Made by a program: the position numbers and the translations under genes
The notes under the pieces: model-generated
The model's input: the letters and a program-made list of their open reading frames with translations, nothing else
What the model was told of the DNA's origin: nothing
The model's database searches: none
Part shown: piece by piece, positions 1-9,752 of the stretch
How positions within the stretch are numbered: position 1 is the first letter of the stretch
How the letters are laid out: each line of letters starts with the position of its first letter
From: Sulfurimonas sp. HSL-1656
GTDB lineage: Bacteria > Campylobacterota > Campylobacteria > Campylobacterales > Sulfurimonadaceae
NCBI RefSeq assembly: GCF_039645585.1
Contig: NZ_CP147915.1
Span: forward strand, 2,232,001-2,296,000
DNA: 64,000 bases
Reading direction: 5' to 3'

Positions 1-1808
1 TCGCTCAGCGTCACTTCGCCCGTTTGAACGTAGCGTGCCATGACGGAGGCGGCGCGTTTCGCCTGCCCGACGGCGTTGACGATGGTCATCGGACCGTATT
101 CGCAGTCGCCGGAAGCGAAGATGCCCTTGCGCGAGGTCATATAGTCCTTGCCGTTCGTCTTCAGCGTCGCCCAGGAGGTCATCTCCAGTTCCCACTCTTC
201 GGGGAGGAACTTCAGGTCCGCGCTCTGGGAGACCGCCGGGATCAGGTAATCGCACTCCATCTCGAAGGAAGCCCCTTCGATCTTGACGAGCTGCGGACGC
301 CCGCCGTCCGGATCGGGTACCAGTTCAAACTTGTCGACGGTGAGGGACTTGAGGATGTCATCCTCGTCATTCATCTTCTGCACCGCGGAGTGGAAGATGA
401 ACTCGACGCCCTCTTCGACGGCCTCGTGGTACTCTTCGTAGGTGGTGTTGCGGATGATCGTCTTCTCGTCGCGGCGGTAGAGCATGACGACACGCTTCGC
501 ACCGGCACGGATGGAGCAGCGTACGACGTCCATCGAGGTGAAACCGCCCCCGACACAGACGACGGTCTTGCCCGTCAGGTCGACGTAGTCGCAGTCGATG
601 GCATACTCTTTTTTCTGCTCTTCGGTGAGGGTGATCCCGAACTTGACGTAGAGGTTGACGCGGTCGAGGAAGTCGATCGCACCCCAGTAACCGGTGATCT
701 CCGGACGCTCGTTGTCACAGTAGACCTTCTTGGAGATCCGCGTGCCCGAGGCGATCATGACGGCGTCATAGTCTGTTTCGAACTGGCGCATCATATCCGC
801 CGTGACGCGGGTGTTCAGGATGAAGTTGACGCCGAGGTCCTTGACGGCCTCGATATCCTTCTCATACTTGTCCCACGGCATGCGGTACTCCGGGACGCCG
901 ACGGTGACTTCGCCGCCGAGGACCGGCAGCTCTTCGTAGACGTCGCAGTGGACCCCTTCGAGGGCCAGGTAGTACGCCGTCGTAAGGCCAGCAGGGCCCG
1001 CACCGACGATGGCGACTTTTTTGCCGGTGGAAGGTTTCTGTTCCTCCGGATGGAAGAAGCCGAAACCGTGGTCGGTCTCGTAGTCGGCACCGAGGCGCTT
1101 GAGCGCCATAATGGAGATCGGCTCGTCCAGGTTCGTACGGCGGCACTCGTCCTCGCACGGATGCGGACAGACGCGGCCGCAGGTATGCGCCAGCGGCATC
1201 GTCTGGCGCGTTGCCATCAGGGAGTCGTCGAAACGGAGGTCGCGGACACCCTCGATGTAGGCCGGGATGTCGACGTGCGCCGGACAGGCGTCCGTACACG
1301 GCGCCGTGATCTTGGCGATGTATCCGACTTCCTCGTTGTAGTGCTTCGAAGGCTTCTGCTCATCGATGCAGGCACGGAAGTCCGCTTCGAAATGCGTCAT
1401 CAGGTCCAAGAGCGGGTTCGGTACGGTTTTACCGATCTCGCATTTGGACGTCAGCTGCATATTGCGCGCAACCTCTTTGAGGTGATCCATGTCACTGAGC
1501 GCACCTTCGCCCCGGGCGATCTTGTCCAGAAGGTCGTACAGGATCCGTCCGCCCCAGCGTCCGGGGGCACAGCGCCCGCACGCCTCGGAGTAGACCTGAT
1601 ACTGCGCGGCATACTCGGTTGCCAGGCGTACAACATCCACCTCGGGATCGTACAGCGCAACGCCGTCCCAGCCGATAAAGGCCTTGGCGTCGCTGTGCTC
1701 GTTGTACTGCATCGGCAGCTTGTATGCACTCTCTTCCCACGCCTCTTCGGATTTGCCGATATTGTTAATCTGCTCCGATTTCCACGTGGAGAAATAGACT
1801 TTACTCAA
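1..1808 (-). CDS. NuoF-like/GltD-like fused flavoprotein of complex I (3' end outside window)
   Basis: The last visible gene of the complex I operon, running off the window after about 602 codons. I chose a TTG start at 1808 because GAGGAAG lies just upstream and the frame begins right after the preceding stop. Residues ~75-130 carry a NuoF-like iron-sulfur segment (SEACGRCAPGRWGG, later SKCEIGKT). Residues ~175-235 carry the cysteine clusters of glutamate synthase small subunit (CTDACPAH, CGRVCPHPCEDEC). A Rossmann FAD motif (VAIVGAGPAGL) follows, and near the window edge comes the GltD-type FASGDCEYGP segment. In Campylobacterota this type of protein occupies the NuoF position. Most of these complexes are thought to take electrons from a donor other than NADH, such as ferredoxin or flavodoxin; that donor is an inference here. 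Confidence 0.85.
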   Translation of the reverse strand, partial: MSKVYFSTWKSEQINNIGKSEEAWEESAYKLPMQYNEHSDAKAFIGWDGVALYDPEVDVVRLATEYAAQYQVYSEACGRCAPGRWGGRILYDLLDKIARGEGALSDMDHLKEVARNMQLTSKCEIGKTVPNPLLDLMTHFEADFRACIDEQKPSKHYNEEVGYIAKITAPCTDACPAHVDIPAYIEGVRDLRFDDSLMATRQTMPLAHTCGRVCPHPCEDECRRTNLDEPISIMALKRLGADYETDHGFGFFHPEEQKPSTGKKVAIVGAGPAGLTTAYYLALEGVHCDVYEELPVLGGEVTVGVPEYRMPWDKYEKDIEAVKDLGVNFILNTRVTADMMRQFETDYDAVMIASGTRISKKVYCDNERPEITGYWGAIDFLDRVNLYVKFGITLTEEQKKEYAIDCDYVDLTGKTVVCVGGGFTSMDVVRCSIRAGAKRVVMLYRRDEKTIIRNTTYEEYHEAVEEGVEFIFHSAVQKMNDEDDILKSLTVDKFELVPDPDGGRPQLVKIEGASFEMECDYLIPAVSQSADLKFLPEEWELEMTSWATLKTNGKDYMTSRKGIFASGDCEYGPMTIVNAVGQAKRAASVMARYVQTGEVTLS

Positions 1809-1820
1809 CTTTTCTTCCTC

Positions 1821-2042
1821 TTATTTGCGGACAACAAGGGTCCAGTCGACTTCGTTGAACTTCAACGAATTGAGCAGTTCGTATCCCTGCTCTTTCATCA
1901 GGTCGGCACTGCGCTGTACCGGCGAGAAATCACCCACTTCGAACAGGAAGATGATCACTTCGCCCGCAGGAGCCGTTTGCATGATCTCCATCATGCGGCC
2001 ATCAAACTCATTGTGCAGATGTCTAAGGTCGTAACGTAACAT
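1821..2042 (-). CDS. Short NuoE-position subunit of complex I
   Basis: A 73-residue protein between nuoD and the NuoF-like gene, 12 nt before the latter's TTG start. It begins MLRYDLRHLHNEFDGRM and has no cysteine cluster, so it cannot be a classical [2Fe-2S] NuoE of about 160 residues. Campylobacterota encode a small protein of this size at the nuoE position (the Campylobacter jejuni Cj1575c type). The role is inferred from position in the operon. It probably acts as a structural or adaptor part of the peripheral arm. Confidence 0.8.
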   Translation of the reverse strand: MLRYDLRHLHNEFDGRMMEIMQTAPAGEVIIFLFEVGDFSPVQRSADLMKEQGYELLNSLKFNEVDWTLVVRK

Positions 2043-2056
2043 TCATGCGCTCCTTA

Positions 2057-3295
2057 TTAACGGTCGACTTCGCCGAAGACGATATTGGTCGTTCCAATGA
2101 TGGAGACGACGTCCGGGATGTAGTGGCCCGGGAGAAGATCCGTGAGGATCCCCGTGTGCCAGAACGACGGCGCGCGCAGCTTAAGGCGGTACGGGTATGC
2201 GCCGCCCTGGCTGTTGATGAAATAGCCCAGTTCCCCCTTCGGAGACTCGGTCGGGACGTACACCTCGCCGACCGGCGGGCGCATCCCCTGCGTGACGAGG
2301 ACGAAGTGCTGCATCAGCGCGTAGTTCTGCGTCATGATGTCGAGCTTCGGCGCGGAGATGTACTGCGGCGCGTGGGCCATCAGTTCGGTCTGGTTGTTCT
2401 TGACCGTCTCCTCGTACATATCGATCGTCTGGTAGAGGATCTTCGCGGACTCGCGCATCTCGGCCATGTAGATCTTGTAACGCGCGTAGTTGTCGCCCTT
2501 GTCGGACCACGGGATGTCGAACTCGACTTCGTCGTAAAGTTCGTACGGCTCCTCTTTACGGATATCCCACTGGACACCGGAAGCACGCAGCATCGGCCCG
2601 GTACAGCCCCAGGAGAGGGCCATTTCCGTCGAAATCGTCCCGACGTTTTCCATACGCATCTTCCAGATACGGTTCTGGTCGAGCAGGTCCTCGTAGTCCT
2701 TGATGTTCTGCGGGAGCTTGTCCAGGAACTTCTTCAGGTCGCCTAGGAAGTTGTCCGGGATGTCGAGCGGCACGCCGCCGATGCGGATCGCCGCGTGCGT
2801 CAGGCGCGCCCCGCAGTAATCCTCGACGAGGTCCATCAGGTATTCGCGTTCGCGGAAAGCGTAGAGGAAGACCGTCATGGCCCCGATGTCGAGTGCCGTC
2901 GTCGCCAGCCAGAAGAGGTGGGACATCAGGCGGTTGACCTCGAGCAGCATCATACGGATGACTTTCGCGCGGCGCGGCACTTCGAGGCCGATGAGCTTCT
3001 CAACCGCCAGGGCGAAGCCGTAGTTGTTGGAAGAGGACGCGATATAGTCCATACGGTCTGTCGTCGGCATGAACTCGTTGTAGATCATGTTCTCCGCCAT
3101 CTTCTCCATCCCGCGGTGCAGGTAGCCGACATCCGGGTGCGCCTTGACGATCTGCTCCTGCTGGAGGTGCAGCATCAGTCTCAGCTGGCCGTGCGCGGAG
3201 GGGTGCTGCGGTCCGAAGTTGAGCACGAGTTCGTTGTCGTCACGCTCAAAGGTGATATTTTCAAAAAACGGTCGTAATCGGTTCGTCTGTTGCAT
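2057..3295 (-). CDS. nuoD: NADH-quinone oxidoreductase subunit D
   Basis: The 412-residue 49-kDa-type subunit of complex I, which with NuoB builds the quinone-binding pocket in the peripheral arm at the membrane. The N-terminus has the family signature [18 protein letters not shown], followed by [10 protein letters not shown] (residues ~62-71). The C-terminus ends [14 protein letters not shown], typical of NuoD. Length matches stand-alone NuoD (about 400-410), not a NuoCD fusion. The gene is 8 nt downstream of nuoC and 14 nt upstream of the NuoE-position gene, so co-transcription is very likely. Confidence 0.97.
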   Translation of the reverse strand: MQQTNRLRPFFENITFERDDNELVLNFGPQHPSAHGQLRLMLHLQQEQIVKAHPDVGYLHRGMEKMAENMIYNEFMPTTDRMDYIASSSNNYGFALAVEKLIGLEVPRRAKVIRMMLLEVNRLMSHLFWLATTALDIGAMTVFLYAFREREYLMDLVEDYCGARLTHAAIRIGGVPLDIPDNFLGDLKKFLDKLPQNIKDYEDLLDQNRIWKMRMENVGTISTEMALSWGCTGPMLRASGVQWDIRKEEPYELYDEVEFDIPWSDKGDNYARYKIYMAEMRESAKILYQTIDMYEETVKNNQTELMAHAPQYISAPKLDIMTQNYALMQHFVLVTQGMRPPVGEVYVPTESPKGELGYFINSQGGAYPYRLKLRAPSFWHTGILTDLLPGHYIPDVVSIIGTTNIVFGEVDR

Positions 3296-3303
3296 AGCTC
3301 GCC

Positions 3304-4110
3304 TTATCTGTCTCTGTCTTCAATAACGACAGATTTTTCTTCGTGGAATTTCGAAATCATGAAGACGCCGCCCTCTTCCTGGTAATCGAGATCCTTCTTC
3401 GTTTCGCCCTCGGAGATATCCGTACCCTTCGGCACTTCGTGGCCCAGGCGTGCAAAACGTGTCGTATCGTAGCGGTTGACTTCCGCCGGGTCGCGCAGCT
3501 CCGGCCCGATGATGTCGCGGTACTCTTTGCCGAAGATCTTGTCGACTTCGTACCATGCGGCAAACTCGTCGCCCTGCAGCGGGTAGGTCTTGCGCAGCGG
3601 CCAGCCTTCCCAGTCGTCCGGCATGAGGATGCGTTTGGGGAACGGGTGGTTGTTCAGTTTAATGCCGAACATGTCGAACATCTCGCGCTCGCTCCAGTCG
3701 GCACTGCGGAAGAGCTTCTCGACGCTGTTGACCGCTTCGTTCTCATCGATGAACATCTTGATGCGGAGGCGTTTGCGCTTGGACATGCTGAGCATCTGGT
3801 AGAAGACCTCGAACTGCCCTTTTTCCGCGAGCCAGTCGATGGCGCTCAGCTCGGAGAGCTGCGTGTAGCCCAGCTCGTCGCGCAGGAGTTCCAGGACGCC
3901 GTAGTTATCCTCAGACTTGATGTAAACGACCATCTGCTCGACCTGGATGTAGGCCTCGCTGACATCGAATTTCGCTTTGATCGCTGCGAGGTCCGCCGCG
4001 AAGATCTCGTCTTCGCTGACGTCGGTTTTCGCGACCTGCGGTGCGACCCAGTAGCGGTCCGTATAGTAAGGTTTAGCCTGTACGTCGTCTTTCGGGGTAT
4101 AGCGTCTCAT
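3304..4110 (-). CDS. nuoC: NADH-quinone oxidoreductase subunit C
   Basis: The 268-residue 30-kDa subunit of the complex I peripheral arm. The core contains the conserved block around ERE(M)FDMFGI and [24 protein letters not shown] (residues ~140-190). It is longer than the minimal NuoC: an N-terminal extension of about 40 residues precedes the core, and a charged tail of about 50 residues ([16 protein letters not shown]...) follows it. Its ATG overlaps the nuoB stop by one base (TAATG), which indicates translational coupling. Confidence 0.96.
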   Translation of the reverse strand: MRRYTPKDDVQAKPYYTDRYWVAPQVAKTDVSEDEIFAADLAAIKAKFDVSEAYIQVEQMVVYIKSEDNYGVLELLRDELGYTQLSELSAIDWLAEKGQFEVFYQMLSMSKRKRLRIKMFIDENEAVNSVEKLFRSADWSEREMFDMFGIKLNNHPFPKRILMPDDWEGWPLRKTYPLQGDEFAAWYEVDKIFGKEYRDIIGPELRDPAEVNRYDTTRFARLGHEVPKGTDISEGETKKDLDYQEEGGVFMISKFHEEKSVVIEDRDR

Positions 4111-4619
4111 TACAGCAGCCTTTTCGGTTTCTGGGCTTTGATCGCCTTTTCGCTGCGGATCTTCTTCTGCAGCATCAGGACCGCGTACTGCAGGGTCTCC
4201 GGACGCGGGGCACAGCCCGGCAGGTAGAGGTCGACCGGAATAACACGGTCACACCCCTGCACGGTGGCGTAGGTATTGAACATCCCGCCCGTATTCGCGC
4301 AGGAGCCCATGGAGATAACCCATTTGGGTTCCGTCATCTGGTCGTACAGACGGCGAATAAACTCGGCATGCTTCTTCGTCAGCGTTCCCGCGACGATCAT
4401 GACTTCCGACTGGCGCGGCGACGCGCGGAAGATCGTACCGAAACGGTCGAAGTCGTAACGGGAAGCCCCCGAAGCCATCATCTCGATCCCGCAGCAGGCC
4501 AGACCGTATGTCAGGGCCCAAAGCGAGTTCGAGCGCCCCCAGTTGACCACCTTGTCGACGGTCGTCAGTGCGACGGGAAGCCCGCCGTCTTGCATGAAAT
4601 TTACTTGATGTTGTGCCAT
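4110..4619 (-). CDS. nuoB: NADH-quinone oxidoreductase subunit B
   Basis: The 169-residue PSST-type subunit that carries cluster N2, the last iron-sulfur centre before quinone. All four ligand cysteines are visible in their motifs: LACCGIEMM (two adjacent Cys), GSCANTGG and PGCAPRPE. Length is normal for the family. The start lies inside the 3' end of nuoA (19-nt overlap) and the stop overlaps nuoC, so the four genes form a tightly coupled operon. Confidence 0.97.
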   Translation of the reverse strand: MAQHQVNFMQDGGLPVALTTVDKVVNWGRSNSLWALTYGLACCGIEMMASGASRYDFDRFGTIFRASPRQSEVMIVAGTLTKKHAEFIRRLYDQMTEPKWVISMGSCANTGGMFNTYATVQGCDRVIPVDLYLPGCAPRPETLQYAVLMLQKKIRSEKAIKAQKPKRLL

Positions 4620-4990
4620 TCAAGTGCTCCTTTCTTCCAAGCGTACACGAAACCGATGGCCAGCAGCAGGATGAAAAGCATCATCTCCGCAAAACCGAAC
4701 CAACCGAGCAGTTTGAAGTCGATTGCCCACGGGAACATGAAAACGATCTCCACGTCAAACAGCAAGAACAGCAGCGCGAACAGGTAAAACTGCGGCGAGA
4801 TTCTGTTGGGCTGTTTGGTCACTTCCGGTCCACACTCGTAGATGGAAAGTTTGATCTTTTCCGTATCTTTTGCCGCCATAGCGCGGCTGGCCCATCGTGC
4901 CAGAACCGTCGTGCCGTAGAAGGCGCCGAAGGTCAGCACGAAGAGGATAAAGACCCCGAAATAGGGGTGAGCAACATCTACATGTTCCAT
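4601..4990 (-). CDS. nuoA: NADH-quinone oxidoreductase subunit A
   Basis: The 129-residue small membrane subunit at the hinge between the membrane and peripheral arms. Three hydrophobic helices are visible (about residues 9-30, 68-90 and 98-118). The loop motif YECGPE and the [11 protein letters not shown] motif before helix 3 are diagnostic of NuoA. It is the first gene of the nuo operon, with the purine-rich AAAAAAGGTAAGATGC leader immediately before its ATG. Confidence 0.96.
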   Translation of the reverse strand: MEHVDVAHPYFGVFILFVLTFGAFYGTTVLARWASRAMAAKDTEKIKLSIYECGPEVTKQPNRISPQFYLFALLFLLFDVEIVFMFPWAIDFKLLGWFGFAEMMLFILLLAIGFVYAWKKGALEWHNIK

Positions 4991-5063
4991 GCATCTTACC
5001 TTTTTTAGTGGTATCAGACCGGGGAAATCCCAGAATTTCGGGGCTTTCTCCAGGCGAGATTCA

Positions 5064-5100
5064 ATATAAAAACAGTTGATAGCAATATAGCGAAAAGGTC
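5064..5100 (-). promoter_or_regulatory. AT-rich probable nuo operon promoter
   Basis: Read on the minus strand, this segment contains two TATATT-type -10 candidates (CGCTATATTGC and TTTTTATATTG) about 80-110 nt upstream of the nuoA ATG. The surrounding 237-nt gap holds no convincing gene. A conserved -35 is not obvious, which is normal for Campylobacterota vegetative promoters. Choosing between the two -10 candidates needs transcription start data. Confidence 0.4.
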
Positions 5101-5227
5101 ATTAAAACCCCTAAATTCGGCCTTCCCAATTGGGGAGCATGTCACCGATGGAAACAGGTCAAAAATGAGGGTGCAGGAGGCGTTGTTTCATTTTGTAGCA
5201 AAGAAAAGCAGGGGGTTGCTGAAATAT

Positions 5228-6973
5228 TCACCCCTGGAGGAATCCCATCGCTTTTTCGGTATCGAAGGTACCCCGTTTCTCTTTTTCGATCTCCTCGACG
5301 AAGGCTTCCAGGGTAAAAAGCGGCTCCTCCATCGTCGCGACGTTGAAGGCGGTATTCTTGATCACGAGGCTGATCTGCCCGCCGCTCAGGTCGTACCCGG
5401 CGAGTTTCTCGATGTCGAAATCCGCGGCATAGGGCGCTTTTACGGGAAGCATCTTCTCCCACAGCGTGCGGCGCTGTTCGCGGTCGGGGCGTTTGAACTC
5501 GATCTTGTAGTTGAAACGGCGCGAGAAGGCGCTGTCGATGTTCTCGAGCAGGTTCGTCGTCGCGATCAGGATCCCCTTGAACGCCTCGATCTGCTCGAGG
5601 AAGATGTTCTGCATCTGGTTGTGCATCTGCTCGGCGCTGCTGCCCGTCCCGGAGGAGCGCGCGCTCAGGAACTGGTCGGCCTCGTTGAGCAGCAGCACCG
5701 GTTCCGTCTTCGTCTTCTCCGTCAGCTCTTTATAGGTATCGAAGATCTTCCGGACGTTCTTCTCGCTCTCGCCCACGTACATGGAGAGAATCTTCGAACA
5801 GTCGAAGCTGAGCACCTGCCGCTTCAGAGACTTGGAGAGCGAGTAGGCCGTCATCGTCTTGCCGGTGCCGGGAGGGCCGTAAAAGATGATACGCGCGTCG
5901 ACACCCTGTTTTTTGCTCTTGACACCCCACTCCACGAGCCGCTGTACGACCCGCTTGTCCATCTGGTGCATCAGGTTGTCAAGCACCCGCCGCGTCGAAG
6001 GGTTGAGCACGACGTCATCGAGGGATGTCGTGGGGTCCACCAGTTCGAAGATCTCCTGCTCCTTGATAAGCATGTCGAGTTTGAGCTTGTGCACCTTCTT
6101 CTTTTTCTGGGGATGCATGATGTTCTGCAGCACCTCGTCGACGATGTAGAAAGCGCGGGCGATCCCGCCGAAGGGGTTGAGCATCTCCTCGTAGTCGATG
6201 ATCTCCTCGGTCAGCAGCTTGGAGCCCTCTTCGAGGAGGGAGCGGTTGCGGATACGGTCGTACTCGTCGCTGCTGATCAGGTCGATCAGCGCCGTCATTT
6301 CACGCAGGGAGTTGTCCCCGGCGCTGTACTCCTCTTTGAGCAGGGCCAGGAAGATCACCTCCTCCTTGCCTTCGAGTTCGCTGGTACGGATGTACTTCTC
6401 CAGGGCGATCTCCGACGTCGTCTGGGCGATCCGCTCCCCGATCCGTTTCTCCAGGATCTCCAGCTTGTTCTGCAGACGGTGGATGGAGAGCGACTGTTCA
6501 TTTCCCTGGTGGCGGACGGTACTGATCTTCTGGTAGAGCTCGATGCGGAAGAACTGGTCCTGAAGGTACTCCAGGTGATCTTCGTAGGGTTTGATCTCCG
6601 GCAGCGTCATCTCCAGCGACCCCAGCTCCAGCAGCCGCAGGAACGGGGTGCTGAGCGCCACCGACGTATTGAGCAGTTCCAGGTTGCACGCCTCGCTGAC
6701 TTTCAGCGGCGTGAAGCTCTGCTGGGCGATCCAGCCGAGCTCCAGCAGGTTCTTGATCTGATCAAGGTGGGCAAGAAAACCGTACTCCTCCTCCCCGAAA
6801 AGCTCCTGCAGCAGCTCCAGCACCCCGCTGTCCTCCTGCCCGGTAATATAGCGGCGCGCCATCGCCTGAAGGATCTTTGCCTCTTCAACACCGCACTTGA
6901 GCTGGGCGAAGATGGTGCTTTGCTCCACCTCCCCGCGTTCAACGAACTCCACCAGATATTTCACTTCAGTCAC
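5228..6973 (-). CDS. AAA+ ATPase with long N-terminal region
   Basis: A 581-residue protein with a C-terminal AAA+ module: Walker A GPPGTGKT at residues 366-373, Walker B LLLNEADQF at about 422-430, sensor 1 ATTN near 471-474 and an arginine-finger SRRF near 484. The first acidic position of Walker B, usually Asp, is Asn, while the catalytic Glu is kept. The N-terminal ~340 residues are helical and leucine/glutamate-rich without a recognised domain. AAA+ ATPases of this kind remodel or unfold client proteins. The client is unknown and the neighbours (nuo operon, FadL porin) do not identify it. Confidence 0.8.
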   Translation of the reverse strand: MTEVKYLVEFVERGEVEQSTIFAQLKCGVEEAKILQAMARRYITGQEDSGVLELLQELFGEEEYGFLAHLDQIKNLLELGWIAQQSFTPLKVSEACNLELLNTSVALSTPFLRLLELGSLEMTLPEIKPYEDHLEYLQDQFFRIELYQKISTVRHQGNEQSLSIHRLQNKLEILEKRIGERIAQTTSEIALEKYIRTSELEGKEEVIFLALLKEEYSAGDNSLREMTALIDLISSDEYDRIRNRSLLEEGSKLLTEEIIDYEEMLNPFGGIARAFYIVDEVLQNIMHPQKKKKVHKLKLDMLIKEQEIFELVDPTTSLDDVVLNPSTRRVLDNLMHQMDKRVVQRLVEWGVKSKKQGVDARIIFYGPPGTGKTMTAYSLSKSLKRQVLSFDCSKILSMYVGESEKNVRKIFDTYKELTEKTKTEPVLLLNEADQFLSARSSGTGSSAEQMHNQMQNIFLEQIEAFKGILIATTNLLENIDSAFSRRFNYKIEFKRPDREQRRTLWEKMLPVKAPYAADFDIEKLAGYDLSGGQISLVIKNTAFNVATMEEPLFTLEAFVEEIEKEKRGTFDTEKAMGFLQG

Positions 6974-6994
6974 TTCCTTTGTATTGCTCGGGGC

Positions 6995-8242
6995 CTAGAA
7001 ACGGTACTCCGCACCCAGTGTCACCAGGATGGCGGCCGTATTCTTGAAGATCCCGTCGATTTCATTGTCATTGACGGTGCCGTCGATTCTGCGGTCCTCT
7101 TTACGGTCATAGAGGAGCCCGCCGCCGAAGTTCCACGCCTCGTCCAGACGATAGCGCGCCCCGGCGGAGAAGATGATCGCATCGGCGTCGGGGAGCTCGA
7201 AATTGAGCGTCTTCTCCGGCACCGGGGTCTCGTCGATCGCGATACCCGCCATCAGCGTCCATTCGTCAAGCCCCTGCGTCACGCCCAGGCGGTAGACGTT
7301 CGTATCCTTCCAGTTCTTCGGGATCGGGTCGTCAAAATACATGGCCAGTGCCCCGATATCGGTGTCGTAATCGAAATCGAGGTCCTTGAAGACAGACCAG
7401 TAATCTTTTTCGTACATGAATTCGACCGTCGTCGACTGCGCCGTTCCCTCATTGAAGGTGTACGCCGCAGCCACCTGCAGCACCGCCGGCAGCGGCAGGC
7501 CGACCGAACCGCCCACATCGTAAAGCAGCGTACCGTTGTAGGCGCCGTCATCGGGGAAGTAGAGTTTTGCATCCCCTTCGATATCGAATTCAACGCTGCT
7601 GCGGTAGGTTGCCGCCAGTTTCAGCGCCGGTGTCGGACGGTAGCTCAGTGCCAGATTGTACCCGAACGCGAACCCGTCGCCCGCCATATCCCGTGAGCCG
7701 ATGGAGCCGCTTTTGACAACGCCCTGCACGTAGAGCGCCCGCAGGCCGCCCCCGACGGAGAGCTCCGGCGTAATGCGGTAGGCCACCGTCGGATTGAACT
7801 CGATGGTCTGCACGGTCACTTCCCATGCGTAGCTTCGCGCCGGCTGGTCGTTCCAGCGTTTGGAGAGGCCGCCGGGAGAGAGCATGGAAGCACCGAAGCG
7901 CCAGTCGCCGAAAGCCGGGGAGACGTAATGCAGCGTCGGGACGAGAAAGTGCTCGGGCTCCGCATCGGAGCCGCTCGTATCCGTCCCGACAACCCCGGCC
8001 TGCGGCGCGGACCCGTTGAAATGCACCCCGGTCAGCCCGATATAGGTCAGGGCCGCCTCCGCCTTCTGCGCGGCATCGCCGAAGACCATGTTCGCCGGGT
8101 TGTAATAGGTGGCATCCGCCCCGTTGGCATTGGCGGCATAGGCCGCAGCCAGTGCCAGGCTGTTGATTGAGTTTTCGGGGATGCGGTATCCCCCGGCCGT
8201 CAATGCCGTAGCCGCCGTCGCCAGCAGAAGCGCTCTCTTCAT
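6995..8242 (-). CDS. FadL/OmpP1/TodX-family outer membrane channel
   Basis: A 415-residue outer-membrane beta-barrel. A signal peptide (MKRALLLATAATALTAGG) is followed by the family's hatch region with GYRIPENSINSLALAAAYAA and the hallmark ADATYYNPANM. The C-terminus ends in aromatic YRF, the usual barrel-assembly signal. FadL-family proteins admit long-chain fatty acids or other hydrophobic compounds such as alkanes and aromatics. The substrate here is unknown. It is transcribed divergently from a second FadL paralogue at 8430, and both probably serve hydrophobic-substrate uptake. Confidence 0.92.
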   Translation of the reverse strand: MKRALLLATAATALTAGGYRIPENSINSLALAAAYAANANGADATYYNPANMVFGDAAQKAEAALTYIGLTGVHFNGSAPQAGVVGTDTSGSDAEPEHFLVPTLHYVSPAFGDWRFGASMLSPGGLSKRWNDQPARSYAWEVTVQTIEFNPTVAYRITPELSVGGGLRALYVQGVVKSGSIGSRDMAGDGFAFGYNLALSYRPTPALKLAATYRSSVEFDIEGDAKLYFPDDGAYNGTLLYDVGGSVGLPLPAVLQVAAAYTFNEGTAQSTTVEFMYEKDYWSVFKDLDFDYDTDIGALAMYFDDPIPKNWKDTNVYRLGVTQGLDEWTLMAGIAIDETPVPEKTLNFELPDADAIIFSAGARYRLDEAWNFGGGLLYDRKEDRRIDGTVNDNEIDGIFKNTAAILVTLGAEYRF

Positions 8243-8387
8243 CTATCTCTCTCCTGATCCACAGAGTCTATCTATAGGCTTATGGTATCCAATTGACGCC
8301 TAGAATTGTCATAATACCGTGGCGTGCCGCCATCAATCGTGGGTAGCTGTTCCGATACGTTTAATCTCATTTTATAGCGATCTCCTC

Positions 8388-8393
8388 TATAGT
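8388..8393 (+). promoter_or_regulatory. Candidate -10 box for the fadL2-lipase operon
   Basis: TATAGT lies 37 nt upstream of the ATG at 8430, in the 187-nt divergent gap between the two FadL genes, preceded by an AT-rich stretch (TTTAATCTCATTTTATAG). No convincing -35 is visible. The same gap must also carry the promoter for the opposite-strand FadL gene. Confidence 0.3.
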
Positions 8394-8429
8394 AACAGCT
8401 GCACTAACAACGAAGAGAGGGAATGACCT

Positions 8430-9743
8430 ATGGGAAGCTTGCGTCTTCATCCGTTTTACAGCGCCGCGGCGCTGCTGCTCGCCGCGGCGGGCGCACACGG
8501 TGCCGGGTTCGGCATCATCGAGAATTCAGCCTCAGGCATGGGTGTGGCCTATGCTTCGGGCGGGGCGGCAGGCGAGGATGCCTCGACCGTCTGGTTCAAC
8601 CCCGCCTCGATGACCCTGCTGAAGGGCCAGAACGTCGTCGGGGCGATCAACGCCATCTTCCCGACGGCCGATTTCAGTAACACCGGTTCCACCTTTGCCG
8701 ACGGCAGCGCTCTCGGCGGTCCCGATGCGAACAGCAACACCCCGGCCGTGATCCCGACCTTTTACTACAGCGGCCAGGTCAGTGAGCAGCTCTTCGCCGG
8801 GATCAGCATCAACGCCCCCTTCGGGCTGGTGACAAAGTATGACGACGACTGGATCGGACGCTACCACGCCGTCGAATCGGACCTCAAAACCGTCAACATC
8901 AACCCTGCAGTCGCCTACCGGATCGACGAACATTGGAGCGTCGGCGCCGGGGTCAGCCTCCAGCTGCTCGACATTACCCTCACCAGCGCCGTCGACTTCG
9001 GTGCCCTGCTCGGGAGCCCCGGCAGCGCGGACGGATTTGCAAACCTGACCGGCGACAATTACAACGACCTGGCCTTCGGCTGGAACGTCGGGGTACTCTA
9101 CAATGTCGATGAACATACCCGGATTGCCCTCGCCTACCGTTCCGCTATCGACCAGCATGTCGAGGGCGACGCCGACTTCCGCGTCCCCGCGGCGGCCGCC
9201 CCCATCGTCAGTACCGGCGCTTTTACCGATACGACCCTCAGCGCCGACGTCACCCTGCCGGCCTCCGCCTCGCTGAGCCTCTTTCACAGTTTCGGGGTCC
9301 TTGACCTGATGGCCGACGTCACCTGGACGCAGTGGAGCACATTCGAAGAGCTTCGTATCAAGTACGACAACCCGGCCCAGCCCGATTCCGTCACGACAGA
9401 GGATTACCAGGATCAGTGGCGTGTCGCAATCGGCGAGCGCATTCATGTCAGCGAGAAGCTCGTACTCCGGACGGGGATCGCCTATGACCAGAAGGCCGTC
9501 AAGAACCGTTACCGCCGTACCCCGCGCATCCCGGACAACGACCGTTTCTGGCTTTCGCTGGGTGCGGGGTATGCCGTAAACGGCATGCTCAGCATCGACG
9601 CGGCCTACAGCCACCTCTTCGTCGCAACCACGAAGATCGAGAATACCTTTGAATCCGGTCTTCCGGAACTCAACCACACCCTCAAGGGAACCTACAATTC
9701 CAGCGTAGACATCCTCAGCGCCCAGCTGAGCATGAAATTTTAG
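8430..9743 (+). CDS. FadL/OmpP1-family outer membrane channel, paired with lipase
   Basis: A 437-residue FadL-family barrel. The signal peptide ends near residue 24 (AAGAHGA), followed by GFGIIENSASGMGVAYASGGAAG and the family signature STVWFNPASMTLL (residues ~49-61). The C-terminus ends QLSMKF, with a terminal Phe as expected. An AGAGAGGGAATGACCT leader precedes the ATG. Only 9 nt separate it from the lipase-like lipoprotein downstream, so the two are one transcription unit. A plausible division of labour is hydrolysis of lipids at the surface by the lipase and import of the released fatty acid by this channel. Confidence 0.92.
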   Translation: MGSLRLHPFYSAAALLLAAAGAHGAGFGIIENSASGMGVAYASGGAAGEDASTVWFNPASMTLLKGQNVVGAINAIFPTADFSNTGSTFADGSALGGPDANSNTPAVIPTFYYSGQVSEQLFAGISINAPFGLVTKYDDDWIGRYHAVESDLKTVNINPAVAYRIDEHWSVGAGVSLQLLDITLTSAVDFGALLGSPGSADGFANLTGDNYNDLAFGWNVGVLYNVDEHTRIALAYRSAIDQHVEGDADFRVPAAAAPIVSTGAFTDTTLSADVTLPASASLSLFHSFGVLDLMADVTWTQWSTFEELRIKYDNPAQPDSVTTEDYQDQWRVAIGERIHVSEKLVLRTGIAYDQKAVKNRYRRTPRIPDNDRFWLSLGAGYAVNGMLSIDAAYSHLFVATTKIENTFESGLPELNHTLKGTYNSSVDILSAQLSMKF

Positions 9744-9752
9744 GAGGCCACC

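Noticed and set aside
24..2039. A 671-codon plus-strand frame opposite the complex I genes
   Set aside because: It is the antisense shadow of the NuoF-like gene, with no domain or ribosome-binding site.
5165..7696. An 843-codon open frame on the plus strand opposite the AAA+ ATPase and FadL genes
   Set aside because: It is antisense to two well-supported genes and is explained by GC-biased third positions. Its translation has no recognisable domain.
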